From the NCBI RefSeq assembly GCF_017104965.1, contig NZ_JAAGPR010000011.1, positions 62,001-126,000 on the forward strand: DNA of 64,000 nucleotides, given 5' to 3'. Under the pieces are notes generated by a model. That model was given only the letters and a program-made list of their open reading frames with translations, did not search any database and was not told the DNA's origin. Positions within the stretch are counted from its first letter, which is position 1. Every line of letters starts with the position of its first letter. Positions 35,193-43,911 of the stretch are shown here, piece after piece. The stretch is from Paraburkholderia sp. Ac-20340 (GTDB taxonomy: Bacteria; Pseudomonadota; Gammaproteobacteria; Burkholderiales; Burkholderiaceae). Both the position numbers and the translations under genes were made by a program.

Positions 35193-36557
35193 ATGAGTTC
35201 CCACGCAACATCCTCCGTCCATCCCACAGGCACCCCCGCGGCAACCCGGTCTTCGTCCAGCAAACCGCTGGCGTTTGCGTTGGTGACCGTGCTGACCGGC
35301 GTCGGCGCCGGTCTTGGCGGGATGGCGCTTGCGTTGATCCTTCATGCCGTGCAGCACATCGCCTACGGCTACAGCATCGGGCAGTGGGTGGGGCATGAGA
35401 GCTTTCTGCAAGGCGTGAGCGCTGCATCGGCGTGGCGCCGGTTGGTCGTATTCGCGCTTTGCGGTGGCGTGGCGGGCATTGGCTGGGCCGCGTTGTATCG
35501 CTATGGCCGGCCGCTCGTCAGCATCCGCAAGGCGGTTGGTTCCGCCGATCCGCGCATGCCGCTGGTGAGCACGACAGTGCATGCGCTGTTGCAGATCGTG
35601 ACGGTCGCGCTCGGCTCGCCGCTCGGACGCGAAGTCGCGCCGCGCGAAATCGGCTCGCTGTTGGCAGGGCGTCTCGCGCATCGCGCCGGACTGACGAGCG
35701 ACGATTGCCGTCTCATGGTGGCGTGCGGCGCGGGCGCGGGCCTCGCTGCGGTCTACAACGTGCCGCTTGGCGGCGCCGTGTTCGTGCTGGAGGTGTTGCT
35801 GGGGACGTTCGCGCCGAGCGCGTTGATTGTCGCGCTGGTGACCTCGACGATCGCGGCAATCGTGGCCTGGAGCGGCCTGGGCAACGCGCAGCAATATGTC
35901 ATTCCCGCCTTTGTTTCCAGCGCGCCGTTGCTGATCTGGGCCGCGTTGTGCGGGCCGCTGTTCGGGCTGGCGGCATGGGGCTTCGTCAAGCTGACTTCCA
36001 GCGCGCGTGCCCATGCGCCGCGCGGTTTCAAGCTGGTGGCAGGGTCGATCGTGAACTTCGTGGCGATTGGTGCGCTGGTTACGGTGTTTCCGCAACTTGC
36101 GGGCAATGGTAAAGGCGCAGCGTCGCTGTCGTTCGGCGGCGATCTTGCCATCGGTCTTGCCGCAGCGCTGCTGGTGCTGAAGGTCGCGATCGAGGCATCG
36201 AGCCTGCGTGCGGGTGCGGAAGGCGGTCTGCTCACCCCCGGCATGACTAACGGCGCGCTGTTCGCGGTGGTGCTGGGCGGCATCTGGAGTCACTTCCTGC
36301 CGACGCTTGCGCCCGGTGCGTGCGCGTTGATTGGCGCAGGGGCGTTTCTCGCCGCTTCCATGCAAATGCCGCTGACCGCCGTGGTCCTCCTTGTCGAATT
36401 CACGCATGCGAATCACAACCTGTTGTATCCGCTATTGCTTGCCGTTGCGGGGTCGGTGATGACGTTCCGGTCGATTCCTGTCGTTATCGCCTATGCGGAC
36501 AATCTGCGCGTGCGTGCGGCAATGCCTGAAAAGCAGGTCGAACGCACGAGCGTGTGA
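35193..36557 (+). CDS. ClC-family chloride channel or H+/Cl- antiporter, variant motifs
   Basis: About 454 residues with the ClC inverted-repeat topology (ten or more helices). The GREGP gate motif appears as LGREVAPREIG: the gating glutamate after GR is kept but the following Gly-Pro is altered. Other landmarks are AAVYNVPLGGAVFVLEVLLG and GLLTPGMTNGALFAV (the usual GGxFxP becomes GGLLTP). It lacks cytoplasmic CBS domains. ATG 35193 is chosen; the Shine-Dalgarno is weak. Whether it is a channel, antiporter or fluoride exporter cannot be read from sequence. Confidence 0.85.
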   Translation: MSSHATSSVHPTGTPAATRSSSSKPLAFALVTVLTGVGAGLGGMALALILHAVQHIAYGYSIGQWVGHESFLQGVSAASAWRRLVVFALCGGVAGIGWAALYRYGRPLVSIRKAVGSADPRMPLVSTTVHALLQIVTVALGSPLGREVAPREIGSLLAGRLAHRAGLTSDDCRLMVACGAGAGLAAVYNVPLGGAVFVLEVLLGTFAPSALIVALVTSTIAAIVAWSGLGNAQQYVIPAFVSSAPLLIWAALCGPLFGLAAWGFVKLTSSARAHAPRGFKLVAGSIVNFVAIGALVTVFPQLAGNGKGAASLSFGGDLAIGLAAALLVLKVAIEASSLRAGAEGGLLTPGMTNGALFAVVLGGIWSHFLPTLAPGACALIGAGAFLAASMQMPLTAVVLLVEFTHANHNLLYPLLLAVAGSVMTFRSIPVVIAYADNLRVRAAMPEKQVERTSV

Positions 36558-36605
36558 TGCAGAAATTCGACGACTGATTATTCTTCGACTTTTCCTGTGA
36601 GTCTC

Positions 36606-37127
36606 ATGTCCATTCGCCAGAATGCCGTTATTGCGCTGTGCTCGATTAGCGCCTGTTTTACCCTGCTTGCCCTGGCGGCGCTTTGCTATATGTTTTCCGG
36701 GCACGTGGCGGTTGCCGCGACATCGAAAGACAATCGGCTGGTGGCCTGGTTGTTGCACACCACCTATCAGCATTCGCTCGACAGGCAGTCTGCATCGGTG
36801 GTCGTTCCCGCTCATCTGGAAACGACGGAATATATCGCGGCGGGCGCAAAGCTTTACGCGCAGCACTGCGTTTATTGCCATGGCGCGCCTGGTGCTGCGC
36901 CTGATGCAATCGGTGCAGGCATTGCACCGCAAGCGCCGAAATTGCTGGCGGCCGCGCGCAAGAATAGTCCGCAATCGACTTATTGGGTCATGCGGCATGG
37001 CGTGAAGATGACCGCCATGCCTGCTTTCGGCAAATCGCTTCCAGACAGCGATCTCTGGAAACTCGCTGCATTCCTGCACGCCGGAAAAGGAATTGACGCT
37101 GCACATTACGCGGCGCTTCTGAATTGA
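36606..37127 (+). CDS. Membrane-anchored class I cytochrome c
   Basis: About 173 residues. One N-terminal membrane helix (SISACFTLLALAALCYMFSG) anchors a periplasmic c-type domain with one heme site, CVYCHG, and a likely axial Met in VKMTAMPAFGKSLPDSDLW. It begins 48 bases after the ClC gene and is probably cotranscribed with it. The electron partner is not evident nearby. Confidence 0.88.
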   Translation: MSIRQNAVIALCSISACFTLLALAALCYMFSGHVAVAATSKDNRLVAWLLHTTYQHSLDRQSASVVVPAHLETTEYIAAGAKLYAQHCVYCHGAPGAAPDAIGAGIAPQAPKLLAAARKNSPQSTYWVMRHGVKMTAMPAFGKSLPDSDLWKLAAFLHAGKGIDAAHYAALLN

Positions 37128-37135
37128 GTCACGCA

Positions 37136-37159
37136 GGGACGCAATCATGACTGCGTCCC
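37136..37159. terminator. Stem-loop between convergent cytochrome c and porin genes
   Basis: GGGACGCA pairs with TGCGTCCC around an 8-base loop, in the 42-base gap between converging genes. This is likely a bidirectional terminator. Confidence 0.6.
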
Positions 37160-37169
37160 CGGGCATCAT

Positions 37170-38342
37170 TTAAAACTGATGCCGCAAGCCCGCAACGAGA
37201 AGCAATTGATGGCCGTTTGCGGAAGGCGTCACGTTAAACATCGACGCATTGAATACCGAGTAGCCGCCACCGCCGCTGACCGTCTGGTAAAGGCTTTCGA
37301 GGTAGACGTCGGTGTGATGGCTGAAACGGTAATCGGCCTGCAGGATTGCTTCATTCCACTTGGGATTGAGGCTGGCGCTCGACGATTCGAAATGGCCGTC
37401 CGTGAAGGTGTATGACGCGGCGAGGCTCACAGCCGGTGTGACGAAGTATCGGCCATTGATTTCGAAGTTGTCGAAGCTCAGCAGATCCCCCACGAGCGGT
37501 TCGAGACTGCCGCCTTGCCAGACGCTGGTGACGTCGCGAGTCGACGAATGAGTCCATACGACACCCACGGCGGCATGGCCAAATGAATATTTGCCTCCCA
37601 AACCCCACACGCGTTCGCGGCCACCGGTAACCGTCGCATCGCCGTCGCTATTGGTGATTGCGCCATCTGAATTGAAATTCGCCGAGCCCGCCGAGCGATC
37701 CGTCTGGCCATAGCTTGCGACGAGCGCGAGCGGTCCATTCTCGTAGCGCGCGCCAAAACTGTAGGCGCGATTATTGGCGAATTGTCCCGCTTCATTCGAA
37801 AAGCCATACATCGCGCCGAGCGTGAGTCCGCGATAGGTCGGGCTGACATAGCGCACCGAATTGCGGATGCTGGTGTGACGGATCATATCGTCGTTATTGA
37901 ACGGATGAGAGGCGAGGTTGCCGCCCCAGCCGCGGCCTTCGGCGCTGAGTGCAGAAAGCCATTGCGACATGAAACTATATTGGCGGCCCAGCGTGAGTTT
38001 TCCTTCTGTTGCGGATGACAAACCGATATAGGCCTGACGTCCAAAGATGTCGCCGGTATTGCCGAGCTTGCCGTTCGTACTGGAGAAGCCGTCTTCGAGT
38101 TGAAAGATCGCAGCAAGGCCACCACCGAGATTTTCCTTACCCTGCAAGCCCCAGCGCGAAGCATGCGTGCCCCCGCTGTCCATTTCGATGCCGCTCGTAC
38201 CATGACCGGCCGTACCGGTCGCCATGTTATTGGCGTAAATCAGCGCCGTGTCGATGGTGCCGTACAAGGTCACGCTGCTTTGCGCATAGCTATGACTCGA
38301 AAAAGCGGCGAGAACCGCCGAAGCCAGGATCAGTTTCTTCAT
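37170..38342 (-). CDS. Outer-membrane porin, Burkholderia general porin family
   Basis: A 390-residue beta-barrel porin. The signal peptide (KKLILASAVLAAFSSHSYAQ) leads into SSVTLYGTIDTALIY, the classic start of neisserial/Burkholderia-type trimeric porins. RWGLQGKENLGGGLAAIFQLEDGF and GRQAYIGLSSATEGKLTLGRQY (read in parts) are family signatures. It ends in the C-terminal Phe needed for barrel assembly (GLRHQF). It has its own promoter in the divergent region upstream. Confidence 0.94.
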   Translation of the reverse strand: MKKLILASAVLAAFSSHSYAQSSVTLYGTIDTALIYANNMATGTAGHGTSGIEMDSGGTHASRWGLQGKENLGGGLAAIFQLEDGFSSTNGKLGNTGDIFGRQAYIGLSSATEGKLTLGRQYSFMSQWLSALSAEGRGWGGNLASHPFNNDDMIRHTSIRNSVRYVSPTYRGLTLGAMYGFSNEAGQFANNRAYSFGARYENGPLALVASYGQTDRSAGSANFNSDGAITNSDGDATVTGGRERVWGLGGKYSFGHAAVGVVWTHSSTRDVTSVWQGGSLEPLVGDLLSFDNFEINGRYFVTPAVSLAASYTFTDGHFESSSASLNPKWNEAILQADYRFSHHTDVYLESLYQTVSGGGGYSVFNASMFNVTPSANGHQLLLVAGLRHQF

Positions 38343-38802
38343 GTCTGCAATCTCACATCAACCCTCGCGCTATCAGTGCGTAGATCGATTCGATATGTCC
38401 GTTCTGATATAGCGAGGGTGAAAAAATTGGCGCCCGCAGTGCGCCTTGACAAAATCATCACAAAGCCATCAATTCAATTACGAGTCTTTCTCCATTGCAA
38501 GATTCGAGGAGAATGATTCCTGTAAATGAAGTTTCGCTTTGGCAAACGGTTTTTTAATTTGCGAACCGGATCTTAAGCGTGTGATTCGTGTCGATAGCGG
38601 TACAGTCGAGACTATAAAGATGAAGTACAGTTTGGCCCGAAAAACCATAATCTCGCGTGATGGTTTCATTCCGAATATGTGAATATCTTTTGGCAACATG
38701 AAGCCCTAACATCAATTGCACGGACGACGCAATGAATACGGCGTCCAGAATTTACGACCCAGTTTCAACACGTTCAATTCAGGCAATTGCCAGGAGCTAT
38801 CC
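38343..38802. other. Divergent promoter region between porin and oxalate decarboxylase
   Basis: 460 bases, notably AT-rich between 38500 and 38720. A TATAAAGAT element near 38611-38619 could be a -10 for the rightward gene. No gene or repeat is supported. Long untranslated regions are expected for both genes. Confidence 0.45.
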
Positions 38803-40059
38803 ATGACCGATTTGTCCCGACGAAAAATGCTGGTAGGCGCGGCGGCCGGCGCTGCTGCGCTCGGCGTCGCTGCTACGGCGAAGGCCGCGACGTTCGGCAA
38901 CCCGGACCGTCCGCCCGAAGGCCGGATCAATGCAAAGAGCCCCACCAGTCTCGATGATCCGGGTCCGCAGAACCCCACGCTGGCCAATGAATTCCCCGAT
39001 TTCCAGAATCCGCCGGCCACCGATATCAACGGCATGGATCTGTTCTGGGCCTCGTTCAACAATGCGCATAAGCGCTATCAGAACGGTGGCTGGGCGCGCG
39101 AAGTCACGCAGAACGATTTCGCCATTTCGGAAGATATCGCGGGCGTGAATATGCGTCTGTCGCAGAACGGCATTCGCGAAATGCACTGGCATCAGCAAGC
39201 CGAATGGGCAATCATGCTCGACGGCGAATGCCGCATTACGATTCTGGACGAACAAGGGCGCTGCCAGGTCGCCGATGTGAAGAAGGGCGATCTCTGGTAT
39301 TTCCCGCCGGGGCTGCCGCATTCGCTGCAAGGTCTGGGGCCGACCGGCGCCGAATTCATGATCGCTTTCGATAACGGTAAGTCATCCGAATTCAATACGC
39401 TGCTGGTGACCGACTGGATTGCCCATACGCCGCCTGAAGTGCTTGCCGCAAACTTCAATGTGCCGAAGGACGCCTTCAAGAATATCCCGACCGACAATCT
39501 GTGGATTTTCCAGGGCGACGATCCTGGTCCGCTCGCCGCTGCGCAGGCAGCGGTTAAATCGCCGCACGGCGCACCGGATTTCCCGTTTGTGTTCTCGCTG
39601 GGCTCGATGAAGCCGATCAAGGAAACGAAGGGCGGCTCGGTGCGTATCGCGGACAGCCGCAATTTCAAGGTGTCGACGAATATCGCTGCCGCAATGGTGA
39701 CGATCAAACCGGGCGGCCTGCGCGAACTGCATTGGCACCCGAACGCCGACGAATGGCAATACTGGATTCAAGGCCAGGGCCGCATGACCGTGTTCGACAC
39801 CGGCCCGAAGGCGGCCACTGCGGATTTCCGGGCTGGCGATATCGGCTACGTGAAGAAGAGTCTCGGCCATTATATCGAAAATACCGGCGATACCGACATC
39901 ATCATGATCGAAGTGTTCAAGGCCGATCATTTCGCCGAAGTCTCGTTGTCCGACTGGCTCACGCACACGCCGCCGAAGCTGGTCATGGAACATCTGAACA
40001 TCACGGAAGACGTGCTCAAGCGTTTCCCGAATAATCGCCCGGACGTGTTGCCGGCTTGA
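38803..40059 (+). CDS. oxdC: Oxalate decarboxylase (bicupin), Tat-exported
   Basis: About 418 residues. A Tat signal (SRRKMLVGAAAGAAALG) precedes two cupin domains. Each has the Mn(II) ligand set: REMHWHQQAEW with Glu and a later His in GLPHS, and RELHWHPNADEW with a later His in LGHYIEN. The lid loop KSSEFNT keeps the glutamate that makes the B. subtilis enzyme a decarboxylase rather than an oxidase. It turns oxalate into formate and CO2. CAGGAG precedes the ATG at 38803. Periplasmic location fits the Tat signal. A LysR gene converges on its 3' end. Confidence 0.92.
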   Translation: MTDLSRRKMLVGAAAGAAALGVAATAKAATFGNPDRPPEGRINAKSPTSLDDPGPQNPTLANEFPDFQNPPATDINGMDLFWASFNNAHKRYQNGGWAREVTQNDFAISEDIAGVNMRLSQNGIREMHWHQQAEWAIMLDGECRITILDEQGRCQVADVKKGDLWYFPPGLPHSLQGLGPTGAEFMIAFDNGKSSEFNTLLVTDWIAHTPPEVLAANFNVPKDAFKNIPTDNLWIFQGDDPGPLAAAQAAVKSPHGAPDFPFVFSLGSMKPIKETKGGSVRIADSRNFKVSTNIAAAMVTIKPGGLRELHWHPNADEWQYWIQGQGRMTVFDTGPKAATADFRAGDIGYVKKSLGHYIENTGDTDIIMIEVFKADHFAEVSLSDWLTHTPPKLVMEHLNITEDVLKRFPNNRPDVLPA

Positions 40060-40104
40060 TTCCGCGCTTGATGCAGTATTTGCAGATGTAGCGCGGTGAA
40101 TGAT

Positions 40105-40131
40105 GCCCACTCCCTCAAAAAAGGAGTGGGC
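40105..40131. terminator. Bidirectional terminator between oxdC and LysR gene
   Basis: GCCCACTCC pairs with GGAGTGGGC around CTCAAAAAA. The A-rich loop and flanking AATTAA make it a good rho-independent candidate for the convergent pair. Confidence 0.75.
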
Positions 40132-40161
40132 AATTAAGCTCCCTCGCCGTGAACGATTAGC

Positions 40162-41121
40162 TCACGCCGCCGCGGCAATTGCCGCGTCATGAAATACCGT
40201 GCCGTTGCGAATGGCCGGGCGCGCGATCAGTGCCGCGCCTTCTTCCAGAAGAAACGCCTTGAATGCCTGTGCCACCTGTGAAAGCGTTTTCCCCGTCATC
40301 TGCGCGACTTTCAATTGGCGGATGACCGGAAGACCGATCACATCCAGTACAGCCAGCATATGCGCGCGAGCCTCCAGTTCGATGGCGGACGCAGGCAAAA
40401 AGCTGATGCCGAGTCCGGCAATGACGGCCTGCTTGATGGCCTCGGTGTTGGGGATTTCGGTGGTATCGCTCAACCGGTCCAGCACGTCCGGCAAGCTGTG
40501 TTGCATTGCCGAGCGTGTATCGGAGCCTTGCTCGCGCAGGATGAAACGTTCGCTGCCGAGTTCCGCGCGCGCAATGCGTTGCCGGTGCGCCAGCGGATGG
40601 TCGGGCGCAGCGATCACTACAAAAGGCTGCGGCGCGAAACACTCGACGCACAGACGGCTATCGGCCGGCGTTTCCGCCATCACCGCCAGATCGATCTCAT
40701 TCGCTTCCAGCAAGCGAATCAGTTCGTCCCGGTTTCCGACCTTCAATTCCAGCTTGACGCCTTCATTGCGCCGGCGAAATTCGGCAATCAGGCGCGGAAA
40801 CGAATATCCGCACGCCGTCACCACGCCGATCTTCAGACAGCCGCCGGAGCGGCCCTTCATTTGCGCGAGAACCTGCTCGACCTGATTGAACCGGTCGATG
40901 ATTTCGCGAGCGTGCCGCGCCATCTCCTTTCCCGCCTCGGTCAGGAAAATCTTTTTCCCTAATTGCTCGAATAAAGGCACGCCGGCGTGTTCTTCCAGAT
41001 GCTTGATCTGGGTCGATACAGCCGGTTGAGACAGATGCAGTTCAAGTGCCGCGCGCGAGAAGCTCAAACGTCGAGCAACGGTCTCGAAGGTCTTGAGCTG
41101 ACGTAACGTTGCGTTTTTCAC
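40162..41121 (-). CDS. LysR-type transcriptional regulator, CbbR/CysB-like
   Basis: About 319 residues from a GTG at 41121. With this start the protein begins (M)KNATLRQLKTFETVARRLSF, which aligns with the normal CbbR N-terminus; ATG frames further upstream add about 24-35 residues without homologous character. The HTH is SFSRAALELHLSQPAVSTQIKHLEE. The effector domain is complete (IGVVTACGYSFPRLIAEFR). It could control oxdC, the porin or the divergent response regulators. Confidence 0.88.
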   Translation of the reverse strand: MKNATLRQLKTFETVARRLSFSRAALELHLSQPAVSTQIKHLEEHAGVPLFEQLGKKIFLTEAGKEMARHAREIIDRFNQVEQVLAQMKGRSGGCLKIGVVTACGYSFPRLIAEFRRRNEGVKLELKVGNRDELIRLLEANEIDLAVMAETPADSRLCVECFAPQPFVVIAAPDHPLAHRQRIARAELGSERFILREQGSDTRSAMQHSLPDVLDRLSDTTEIPNTEAIKQAVIAGLGISFLPASAIELEARAHMLAVLDVIGLPVIRQLKVAQMTGKTLSQVAQAFKAFLLEEGAALIARPAIRNGTVFHDAAIAAAA

Positions 41122-41418
41122 GGTAATGGGGCTCGCATTCTGGAGAAATCGCTGCTTGTTGGAGCGGGCGATCAGTACGTCAAAATTGCACATCGCAGCA
41201 TAAGAGACGCTCCGGCAATCGGCCATGTTCGCAACATTGAAGATTGTTCATGTTCGCGACTTTGGGCCGTCCGGCATTACATCTGTAACGCAGGCGCTGT
41301 CTGATGCAATCAATGCGCAACCGGCAATGACGACACTCCCCACACAGCTTGTACAGGTTCACGAGTGAAGAACGGTATCGACTCGTGACCCGCATCGACA
41401 GCCAGTGAGGAATCAGCA

Positions 41419-42093
41419 ATGACGACCGTGTTGACTATCGAGCAGGATCGCGACGCCGCGACCGAGATAGTGGATGAACTCACTCGCCGCGGCTATCGCG
41501 TCGAGCACATCGAAAGCGCCAGGGAAGGGCTGAAACGCGCGCTCAACGAAACCTGGGATCTGGTGACGCTGGGCGATATCGCGTCGGAAGCAGGCAACAC
41601 CTGCGTTTTGCGCGCAATGCGCGAAGTCGGTATCGAGACGCCGGTTCTCATGATCAGTTCGCGCGGCGATCTGCAAAGCCGCGTGAGCGCACTGCGTACC
41701 GGCGCCGATGCCTATTTGATCAAGCCATTCAGTACGGAAGAGATGGTGGCGCGACTCGAAGCGCTGAACCGTCGCTGCGGGAGCGCTCCGGCACCCGCGC
41801 AATCGCTGCGTCATGGTTCGATCGAACTCGATCTGATCGCGCGCACGGTGCAACGAAATGGCGAGCCCATTGCCTTGACGCCAAAGGAGTTCAAGGTTCT
41901 GGAAGTCTTTTTGCGTCACGCCGGCACCGTGATTACACGATCGATGCTTTATGAAGCGGTCTGGGGCTATCACTTCGACCCGGGGACGAATCTGGTGGAT
42001 GTGAATGTCGGCAAACTGCGCCGCAAATTCAATGTTGCTGGCAAACCAGCCTTGATACGCGCGGTGCGCGGCGCTGGTTACGTACTCGATTAA
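41419..42093 (+). CDS. OmpR-family response regulator with atypical receiver
   Basis: A 224-residue two-domain protein. The winged-helix domain is normal (LTPKEFKVLEVFLRHAGTVITRSMLYEAVW, ending RAVRGAGYVLD). The receiver is odd: at the phospho-acceptor position the usual LLD becomes LGD (DLVTLGDIAS), so residue 52 is Gly and an Asp sits one place later. The Ser80 and Lys102 equivalents are kept (ISSRGD, LIKPFS). It may be phosphorylated weakly or not at all. It is followed after 21 bases by a second, more degenerate regulator. Confidence 0.87.
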   Translation: MTTVLTIEQDRDAATEIVDELTRRGYRVEHIESAREGLKRALNETWDLVTLGDIASEAGNTCVLRAMREVGIETPVLMISSRGDLQSRVSALRTGADAYLIKPFSTEEMVARLEALNRRCGSAPAPAQSLRHGSIELDLIARTVQRNGEPIALTPKEFKVLEVFLRHAGTVITRSMLYEAVWGYHFDPGTNLVDVNVGKLRRKFNVAGKPALIRAVRGAGYVLD

Positions 42094-42114
42094 TCGTCAA
42101 ACCGGAAATCTCCT

Positions 42115-42858
42115 ATGCGTATTCTCTTTATCGGTTCTCCAGGTCCAGAATCCGAATGGCTCTGCAAGGCGTTGCGCGAAAGTACGCACAGCGTCCTCTG
42201 GAGTACGACATGTGCGGCCGGCGTTCGGGCCAGCCAGGACGAAGTATTCGACGTGGTAATGTTGATCGCGCAATCGTCGGTGCCATTGACGGGTTTGGAG
42301 GAGGTCGTTGGCGATATCCGCAAAGGGTCGCCGGATGCGGTATTTGCGCTGGTCATGAAAGCGAATTCCGCTGACGAACGTGCCGCGTTTTTTAAGTCCG
42401 GGATCGATGTGTGCTTTTCCAGACCGTGGTCGTTTGTCGAAATGCACGAAAGGATTCTGGCGCTGCATCGCACCACCGCGCTGGCACGAGGCGGCTATCG
42501 GAATATCGAACCCTGCCTGAAGCTCGACGCACAGACGCGCGAACTGGTGGACGGTACGGCGCGACTCGCGGTGACAAAGCGCGAGTTTCTGGTGCTCGAA
42601 TGTCTGCTCCGCAATGTCGGCGTGCCCGTCAAACACGAACAGCTTCTGCGTTATGCGTGGTGTGACGAGCAGGAAAGCGATATTGCGACCATTCCGCCGC
42701 TTATCTGGCGGCTCCGGCGCAAGATACAGGGCCGTCTTCCCGATGTCTCCATCGTCACCGAGCAGGCTTATGGCTATCGGCTTACGCACCACGCCGGGCC
42801 TGCGCCGCTGCCATTTCGCGCAGACGGCACGACGGCTGCACACCGGGCGTATGCGTGA
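42115..42858 (+). CDS. OmpR-type winged-helix regulator with degenerate pseudo-receiver
   Basis: A 247-residue protein. The C-terminal winged helix is recognisable (LAVTKREFLVLECLLRNVGVPVKHEQLLRYAW, and VTEQAYGYRL). The N-terminal domain keeps the length of a receiver, but the phospho-acceptor region reads FDVVMLIAQSS with no Asp, the acidic pocket is replaced by IGSPGPESE, and the conserved Lys-Pro is Arg-Pro (CFSRPW). It must be regulated by something other than phosphorylation, such as dimerisation with the preceding protein. Confidence 0.82.
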   Translation: MRILFIGSPGPESEWLCKALRESTHSVLWSTTCAAGVRASQDEVFDVVMLIAQSSVPLTGLEEVVGDIRKGSPDAVFALVMKANSADERAAFFKSGIDVCFSRPWSFVEMHERILALHRTTALARGGYRNIEPCLKLDAQTRELVDGTARLAVTKREFLVLECLLRNVGVPVKHEQLLRYAWCDEQESDIATIPPLIWRLRRKIQGRLPDVSIVTEQAYGYRLTHHAGPAPLPFRADGTTAAHRAYA

Positions 42859-42895
42859 TCGAATGGGAACACGCATGGCCTGGGCCGGAAGAAAA

Positions 42896-43372
42896 TCATC
42901 GGGAAATCCTGCTCCATTTGTACGTACCGAACTGGAGTTTGTCCTTGCTGAATTCAGGGCGTCGTCGCCCGTTGCTGAGTTGCTGGGTGACGATCGTATT
43001 GACCTGTTGCAGCCGCCGTCCCGCGATCTTGATGGCGCGAATGGGGGCAATGCTCAACTGAAAGTCGTGCAAGGTCACGAGCGTCTTGTACTTCTCGATG
43101 CCTTCCTGGGAAAAGCCCCAGCCCTTACCGGCCAGCCCGTCGCGCAATGCGGCGGACAGCGCGTTCTGGCAGCCGAGCAGATCGACAAACGTCAGGCGTC
43201 CATATCCCGCTTCTGCGAGGAAACTGGTCACGAACATCAGCGTGGTCAACGCTTGAGCTGCGCCCAGCCAGCCGCTGCCCGTACGCATGGCCTCCAGCGA
43301 GACGTGATAGCGCAACGAGAGCGCATCGGCGCTCGCGGCGGGAAGCGGTAACACGGCTTCTGGCGTCGTCAT
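42896..43372 (-). CDS. Conserved-looking hypothetical protein, function unknown
   Basis: A 158-residue protein I do not recognise. It starts MTTPEAVLPLPAASADALSL after a good AGAGGTGA site. It is mostly helical in appearance, with a hydrophobic stretch (LGAAQALTTLMFVTSFLAEAG) that is too polar at its edges to be a sure membrane helix, and a basic C-terminus (GRRRPEFSKDKLQFGTYKWS). It converges on the pseudo-receiver gene and diverges from the DUF4148 gene. No domain is evident. Confidence 0.6.
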   Translation of the reverse strand: MTTPEAVLPLPAASADALSLRYHVSLEAMRTGSGWLGAAQALTTLMFVTSFLAEAGYGRLTFVDLLGCQNALSAALRDGLAGKGWGFSQEGIEKYKTLVTLHDFQLSIAPIRAIKIAGRRLQQVNTIVTQQLSNGRRRPEFSKDKLQFGTYKWSRISR

Positions 43373-43587
43373 CAATTCACCTCTCACATTGCCGGGCTCG
43401 CCGCGGCGGTGTTATCTGGAATCGAAATGCTATCCAAACGACGCGAATCGGCGAATTTTTGAGGATGAAAACTCTTTTATGTATTTGTCGGCAACCGGCT
43501 TTGAATAAAAAATATTTCACGCGTTTACAAGCGATAAAAACCGGCTGAGTGGCTAGCATTGATACCGTATTCTCTACGGACGAAATC

Positions 43588-43872
43588 ATGAAACTCAAAT
43601 GCCTGGTATCCCTGACGTTCCTTGTCGTGAGCGCATCGGCCGTGGCCGCACCGCACCTGACACACCAGCAATGCAACGACTATCCCTTCAAGCCGTTGAA
43701 GAAAGAAGTCACGCATGCGCAGCTTGAACAGGAGCTGGCGGAACTGGAAGCGGTGGGCTACGACCCGTCTCAGGACGATAACGAGTATCCGCAGGATCTG
43801 ATGACGGCGCAGCACAAGCTTTCAAAGGAATATGCGCGCGACTGCACCGGCGCTCTATCGGCCCAGCGATAG
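43588..43872 (+). CDS. DUF4148 small secreted protein
   Basis: A 94-residue protein with a clear signal peptide (KCLVSLTFLVVSASAVAA). The mature part KKEVTHAQLEQELAELEAVGYDPSQDDNEYPQDL (read in parts) matches the DUF4148 pattern, a small periplasmic family expanded in Burkholderiales and often linked to stress or two-component genes. Two cysteines (QQCND and RDCTG) could pair. Function is unknown. Confidence 0.85.
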   Translation: MKLKCLVSLTFLVVSASAVAAPHLTHQQCNDYPFKPLKKEVTHAQLEQELAELEAVGYDPSQDDNEYPQDLMTAQHKLSKEYARDCTGALSAQR

Positions 43873-43911
43873 TCCGTTTTCAAGTGGGGCGACGAAGGCC
43901 GCGTTAGCTGC

